From NCBI RefSeq assembly GCF_004798865.1, contig NW_025335568.1, positions 22,699,848 to 22,763,847 of the forward strand: DNA of 64,000 nt, given 5' to 3'. The stretch comes from Varanus komodoensis (Eukaryota; Chordata; Lepidosauria; Squamata; Varanidae). A model generated the notes under the pieces. That model ran no database searches, was not told where the DNA came from, and saw nothing but the letters and a program-made list of their open reading frames with translations. Positions 57,901 to 64,000 of the stretch are shown here, piece by piece. The translations under genes were made by a program, and so were the position numbers. Each line of letters starts with the position of its first letter. Positions within the stretch are counted from its first letter, which is position 1.

Positions 57901-60900
57901 TTTTAAAGAAAAGGAAAAGTATAGGAAGAATACCACTAAGACAATACTGGCTGGATGTAAATGCCAACAGAAGATAAACTTTATAAAAAGAACAAATATT
58001 TTAGCATCAAAAGCATTCCAAAAGATCTACAGAAAGGCACTGCTTCTCTTTAGAAAGTAACTGTATGGTCAAAATGCACATATTTGTACTTTTATCAGGC
58101 AATATAGATAGTCCTAGATATTTTCAAGAATCAGGCACCATTTTGGGATACTCCTGCTAAGGTTATTCACAATCTAACAGATGAGTAAACTTACAGTACA
58201 GCTCTACCAGGATAATACCATTGTTATAATGGCATAATAACATTATTATGGAATGGACTCCTGCCATGAAAAAGTTCAATTACAGTGAATCTGAATTAAA
58301 ATAAAGAGGTATACCAGTCTCACAGAGAAATAAATGCTTAAAAAAGAGAAGACAAGAAATCAGCTAAGGTCTGACATATTGTGACCGTTGCTGGGTGAGT
58401 GCCATCAAAATATCTACTATGTTTCCTGCAATTCCTGTCTCTGGAAAGTAACACCACAATACTGAGTAATATCTGTGAGTATCAGCTCATATATTCACAT
58501 CACTTGCTACATTTTCCTTAGATATGCATGGCCAAGGACGGTTGCTAGTACAGGTACTGTATAGAGCAAATTATTTCATATCAGCTGGTACAGTTTAATT
58601 GGTTCATAATCATACCATCTAGGAGTTTCATTTTACTCTAAAAGTAGTGCTAGATGCTTTGTTGTTGCTCATTCAAAGACGGATTGAAAATATCCGTCTC
58701 TTTGCAAGTGCTTGCTGCGTAAGTGGTAAGGGTCCCCCGTGAGGTTCAACAAAGGTGCTTTGCCTTTAGTGGCATGCTGGCAAACTGCATTGCAGGTCAC
58801 TACAAGAACTAGTAGCTCTGTTTGCAGCTCTCCTATCCTCACCCAGCCTTCCTACTCCATGCTGCCTCTTCATGTAATGTCAATAGAGTTAGTGTAACTT
58901 GACCGAGCAGAAAGAGAGTTCAGGAGAAAGTGCTCACTGATTTTCCATTCTTGATGCACCGCCCAGGTATGTGTGCTGGAATGGAGGAGATAAACAGCTC
59001 TGTTTAGCTCTATCGGGAACCTTCTATAAATGGGCACTACTTTTGGCAAAGGAAAGCTCATTCCCTGGTGTTTTAAAATAACAAACGGCATAAATGGAGC
59101 CATGTGTGCTTCAGTGTCCTGCAATACAACACTCTGATGAAGCATGTGCTTGGAATGCACTGCCTCAGAGTACAGGCCCCTTGTTAGTTAACCGAAGGAG
59201 AATGCTTTGTAAGTTCTGACTGGGTTCACAGGATCCCTGTATACTATGGTTGTGTTTTAAAGCCATGGAAGGTTGTGGCAGATGCTGAAGAGTCAAGCCA
59301 CAGGAGCCAGGTGCTGTCTTCTTGTGTGAACCCAGTAAATGTAATCCTAAAACTTGAGCTGGGGCAATCAAGCCAATGAACTCACTGGCATAGGGCCAGC
59401 ATTAAAATGATACATTAAGTGTATAAGGGATGCCATCATGAATGTCTCATATTACAGAGAAGCTGATTGCAGATTAATATATAAACAGATGATGGATGAA
59501 AGCCAATAGTATCTGTCTGCCAATAAGATGGACACATGCCCGTTATCTCTGCTGCTGCCAACGTGCTCCATCACATGACCCCCAAATCTGCTCCCTAGAG
59601 TTGGAGGATCTTCTAGAGAAGATTTGGGGGACATAGGGGAGAACTGGACCGCAAAATCCTGCTACACAAGGGAATGTTCCCTTGTTTGACATTGGATGAC
59701 ACACTACATTTTGTTTGCAAGTGTTTTAAAATTAGAAGATTCACATACATGTACATAAACAATAACTGATTTGATTTCTCTTATTTAGGCATTTGAAAAC
59801 TTTCAATCCTACCTTTCCATTAACTTAGGCAGATTACATTATAAGAATAAAATCACAACAAAAAAGATGTAGCAAAGGGAAATAACCCTTTCTCTGAATT
59901 CCCTGAGCATCTGATTTCCCCAACCACACTGTTGCTCAGAAGTTATCACGAAAACCTTGAAAAATGTTTGTTAGAAATGTTAAGATGAAACCTTTAGTGT
60001 TAAAGTTGTCATTGAGGAAATGCTGCTTCCCCACTGGAAACATAAATCTACATGGGAAAAAAAGTCTTTTTGTTAAAAGGAAAGGGAAATGAAAAACAGA
60101 ACTCAGCTCTAGAGCTCCAATTGAGTGCTAGGTATAAGACAATACCAAGCTAATAATGAGTAGCATGATCATTATGCCTCTACTTTTAAAGGGACACCTA
60201 GAACATTTTGCAACAACTAATACTTATTTCCAGGAACACATCAGTGTGTGATAAAAATTCCATACTCACTTCTTTTGTTTGTTTACATGTGTATGACACA
60301 TCTTATTTGGTCAGATATTAAACATTTTTTCATGACTATAAAGAAAAGTATAATCACTGTTTCAACACTGACAGTGATTATTATCACGTTGCTAAAGCAA
60401 AGTGGCACAGTATGCAACATAAATTAATTTCTCAGGATGGCTACAAATGTACTTTAAGAGAATAAGGCTAAACATAAAGATGTTAAGCAGTTGCAATCAA
60501 AATAGTTAAATGAAGATTTTTTTAAAAAAGAATATGCAACACACTTCTAATGCATGTCTACTCAGAAGTAAACCATTCTGTGGAGCTCATTCTCACTAAG
60601 TATATAGAATTGTAGCCTGAAATTCAGATGAAAATAATGAAGCATTTGAAATAAATTTGTTACCAACATGCAATAACAATTCTTTTCTTCCATATTCCAC
60701 ATTTGTTGGGCTACAGAACCCCAAAACATGTCAACTATAGCAGTAAAAAAGGTAAATGAACAAGTAACCATGTAAATACAATCAGCTTCCCACTTTGTAG
60801 TGGAAAAGACATCACAGATCTCAAAAAAAGAGGTTGATACTGAATGAAATTGAACACAAGTGTGTTCTTCAAATGTGTCCATAAGCATGAATGCAGAAGA

Positions 60901-61458
60901 AGTTACTGAACTGAAGTGTTAAGCAAATAAAATTAAATAAATTTTCCAAAATCCTACAAGCACTTGTCTTTTCATCAGGAACTTCTAAAATCCAAATGGC
61001 AAGCCATATAAAGTACATCAGTTCCATTATTTTAGAGGAAGGCATGTTGTGGTATCTTCTGTTAAGAATACCCTCTCCCCTATCTCAAAACACAATATGT
61101 GAAACACATATTGCACCAATTCTTGAAGAAGGCCATTTTGTCCTCCAGTTGATACTATCATCGAAAGATCCATTCGGCATTTCTCTGCAATTTTGTCATC
61201 CAACTCACAAAGCAAGATCTTCATGCTTCTTTCCTTCTTGGGTAAATAATCAACTGGGCCTGATGTTGAAATCCACCCAATGTGAATGTCTCGTGACTGT
61301 GAACAGTGCAAGCAAATGGAGGCTGATGAACAGGGATCACCTTTTGCTGCTGTAGACAAAGGTGGTTTCCTAACTCAGAAGACTGAAAGCCATCCACCAT
61401 CGGAAGGAACTGCAGTTCCCTCCAAATTCGAGACCATCGTCTTAATCTCCTCCTCTTA
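54950..61458. other. Repeat-poor AT-rich block left of the COL25A1 exon
   Basis: About 6.5 kb with no recognisable LINE, SINE or DNA element, in contrast to the rest of the window. No convincing coding frame on either strand. It may be a long COL25A1 3' UTR or conserved non-coding DNA; sequence alone does not decide. Confidence 0.4.
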
Positions 61459-61491
61459 TCATTTTTTTGCAATGAGCCATGGTGTGACTCC
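61459..61491 (-). CDS. Candidate terminal coding piece of COL25A1
   Basis: A pyrimidine-rich tract and an AG precede a phase-0 stretch reading GVTPWLIAKK then TGA. It would splice in frame to the 39-bp collagen exon and end the protein. Splice logic is the only support. An exon beginning directly with a stop codon elsewhere is an equal alternative. Confidence 0.25.
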   Translation of the reverse strand, partial: GVTPWLIAKK

Positions 61492-62477
61492 CTTGAGATG
61501 ACAAAAAGAACAAAAACAATTCAGGTGTCTGAACTGAAATTGACAGCAGCAACCAAGGTAGCATATGAGATGATCACACCACAAGCTGTTTTGGCACACA
61601 CGTCATGCTTTTGATTTTAGTCAGCGCAGCGAGTATGGGGTGGGGTGGGGGGTATAGACCAGTGATACAGTTTATGCAAGTGAATATGGAAGCCAAGTCA
61701 CTATATTCCAATGGCAATTAGGTACAGTACGTTTCCTAGCACTGAGCTCATATTTGGTCACAATTTCATGTAAACTAGTCCATGGCACTTGTCCATGCAA
61801 ATCCACAAGTCAAAACAAAACAAAACTGCAGAAATGGAAAACTGCACAAACAACAAATGTCTATCAGTGTCCCCCCAATAGAGACTAACTCTGTCAAGAG
61901 ACTAGTACTTGACTTGCAAGTTTCTCACACAGTTTATGTTTCATCCAATTGCAGATGTATGTGAAGGATAGATGTACACATGGACTACTGCAAACAAGTG
62001 GAAGCAGCTACATGTAAACATATTTCAGACTTTTCAGACTTGTAAAACCAATGGTTCCATTTCAACTATAAATACAAGAGGTGGAGCATTATATATACAA
62101 CTTCATGCTTGCAAAGTTAGATTCATCACTGCAAAGAGACAAAAAGAAACATCACAGTAATGTTAGTATTGTAATATTAAAATGATTGGTGTAAACTGTT
62201 TAAAAGTTGGGTTGGATAAAGAGATGTGAGAACAGCATTCCTCACACAGAACAGGGCACTCACTGCTCTCATGAACAGAAAAACGGTGACAGAATTCTCT
62301 GATCAAAGCATGTTCTGGTGAGTTAAGGCAGCAAGGGAATCAGCAAACGCTTTCCTTTTTATAGTCTAAGTATTTGCTTAATATCCTACAATTCTCCCGA
62401 CTTAATGTTCACATTTTGCTGCTTTGGGTTCTATGAGGATCAAAATAGAGAAACATAAAGACATTTGAAGGACTCAC

Positions 62478-62516
62478 CTTCTGCCAACAGCCAGGCATTG
62501 GTAACCCATCTGGTCC
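62478..62516 (-). CDS. COL25A1: Collagen C-terminal exon, probable COL25A1
   Basis: A 39-bp phase-0 exon between a cag acceptor and a GTGAGT donor encodes GPDGLPMPGCWQK: one last Gly-X-Y triplet and a Cys-Trp tail. Related transmembrane (MACIT) collagens such as COL13A1 end in a similar G-C-W-x-K motif. COL25A1 is a type II membrane protein; its shed ectodomain is the Alzheimer-plaque collagen CLAC. In human it lies just upstream of ETNPPL on the same strand, as here. The stop codon is not in this exon, so a further exon to the left must provide it. The rest of the gene lies beyond the right edge. COL13A1 or COL23A1 are less likely because of the gene order. Confidence 0.77.
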
Positions 62517-64000
62517 CTGTTTGAAGAACAAAATTCAAGTTAGTCACATCAAACACCCACACCGTTCCATATGTCACAAATTGCAAACTAATGTAGGAAG
62601 ATGAGTAAAATTCTAATGTTCAATAGAAGAATGGGTGGGATGCATGAGGATTTTCTCTCTATATAAATACATATATATGTATATATATAATTTAGTGTTC
62701 CTCCTATTTGTTGAAGAAAAATTCACCAGCACCACCATCAATGGTTGGCATGAAATCATAGGAACACCTTAAAGATTAACAAATGCCTTATTTCATGCAA
62801 ATATATGCATAGCTTTGATATCTACAGTGATCCATATAAAATAGTGATAATGGAAGGACAATTAGGGTTCCAATCCAGCAATAAGCATGTTATGGTCAGC
62901 CTTTAACAATTCACTGTCTAGGATCAATTATGCAACGGAGTTGGTCTAGTTGGTCCACTTGGGCAGGACTAGATAGATTTGGGAAAGGATAAATTATTCA
63001 AGAAAATTCTTTTCATGACCAAGAGGCTATCATTTCTATCTGGAGTTCATAGGAATTATCCTTCCATGAATAAGTTAATTCAGTTATTGACATTTATACC
63101 ATATTTTCATAAGAAATTAACATTATTTGAAAGAAAAATTAAACAAATGAATTAACTGAAAGAGTGGCAAGGGCATTGTCTTAACTAGTATTTGCTTAGA
63201 AGTTCTTAATGGGTAATAAATTATACTTTGTTATTTTGTATTTTAATGTATTATTGTAATTATTTGCATAATTCTATCTACATGTGTAAATGCTTGTGAA
63301 TATTGGATATTCCCAATTTCCTGTTTCATCCCCAAAGGTCTTCAATGTGTTCTGAGCAGTTTGTTGGATGCAGCAGGGGGTGAAGTTGGAATTGGTCCCC
63401 CAAAGCCCTGCTGCACATACAAAGCTTTAGCCCCTGTCTATTCTTACCAAGACAGAACCATTAAAGAAGTTTAGAATTTTATCATGTACACCCAGAATCT
63501 GCTTTCAAGCAATAAGATTCAGAAATAGTCTTCACTGGCTTAATTTTAAGCGAGTTTATTTCAGATACTAACTGCTATTTTTTAACCCTCTAATCTGGTG
63601 CTTAGGTTAATAATCCATTACTGTTGAATCAGTGCAACATCATAAATAATAGTAGTACCCTGGCACTGAAAAATGACAAACCACTGAAAATGTTTAGGAT
63701 TAGGGCTAAATTTACAAATATTGGTTCTGATTGTTTGTATGATTCCACTTAACCTAGACACGACAGTGAGATTGTTAGCATGTATGACCAAGTCGGGAAC
63801 AGACTGATAATTTACATTATTGGCCTGTAAATGATGGGAAAAATCTGTCCCCAAAATGTGTTCCATTTTTTATTTACAATTCTGATTCGAACAGTTGTGT
63901 TCTTTGCACTGGGGTTGCCTATCTGCTAGTAATTCTGAGAAACCCTGGTGATTTCCTACTCCTTTTTGTGGAACTCTTCAATAACTCAAACAAAATATAT
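62517..64000. other. COL25A1 intron, no further exon seen
   Basis: AT-rich unique-looking DNA to the window end with a short (TA)n stretch near 62660-62690. I see no Gly-X-Y coding exon and no clear mobile element. Confidence 0.5.

Noticed and set aside
61027-61359. 110-codon minus-strand frame near COL25A1
   Set aside because: No Gly-X-Y repeats or known domain. More likely non-coding sequence such as 3' UTR.

Overview
The window is vertebrate nuclear DNA, almost certainly from a squamate reptile (lizard, gecko or snake; I cannot resolve which). The repeat mix is the evidence: young L2-type LINEs with a shared 'gccgccccgaggcttcgg' tail, CR1 LINEs, RTE/Bov-B LINE 3' ends, tRNA-derived SINEs of the squamate kind, a 5S-headed SINE, hAT and Tigger DNA transposons and many microsatellites. 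Coding density is low and the coding parts are short exons with GT-AG borders. No bacterial, plasmid or CRISPR features are present.

One complete host gene can be rebuilt exon by exon: ETNPPL (ethanolamine-phosphate phospho-lyase, formerly AGXT2L1), minus strand, 13 coding exons between 42898 (ATG) and 22828 (stop). All intron phases agree and the product is 501 aa, with the PLP lysine at residue 278. Its 5' end lies in a CpG-rich block (about 42290-43160) with a TATAAAA box 90 bp above the ATG. A 730-bp solo LTR in the same orientation sits about 260 bp further upstream. A second host gene enters from the right: a 39-bp collagen exon (62516-62478, minus) encoding GPDGLPMPGCWQK, which I assign to the C-terminal end of COL25A1. 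COL25A1 lies next to ETNPPL in the same orientation in human 4q25, so gene order and strand support both calls.

Layout: 1-22.8 kb is intergenic DNA downstream of ETNPPL, full of LINE/SINE relics. It includes a composite hAT structure at 16184-17582, in which two hAT-like MITEs flank a four-copy ~178-bp tandem array. 22.8-42.9 kb is ETNPPL, whose introns carry L2 (one nested pair), CR1, SINE and Bov-B copies. 43.2-54.9 kb is the intergenic stretch between the genes (solo LTR, hAT MITE, antisense L2, Bov-B, Tigger deletion derivative). 54.95-62.47 kb is AT-rich and unusually poor in recognisable repeats; it could hold the terminal exon and long 3' UTR of COL25A1. 62.5-64 kb is a COL25A1 intron.

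I found no new multi-gene system. The most unusual structure is the composite hAT/tandem-repeat unit. Most open reading frames outside the listed exons are chance or LINE-derived.
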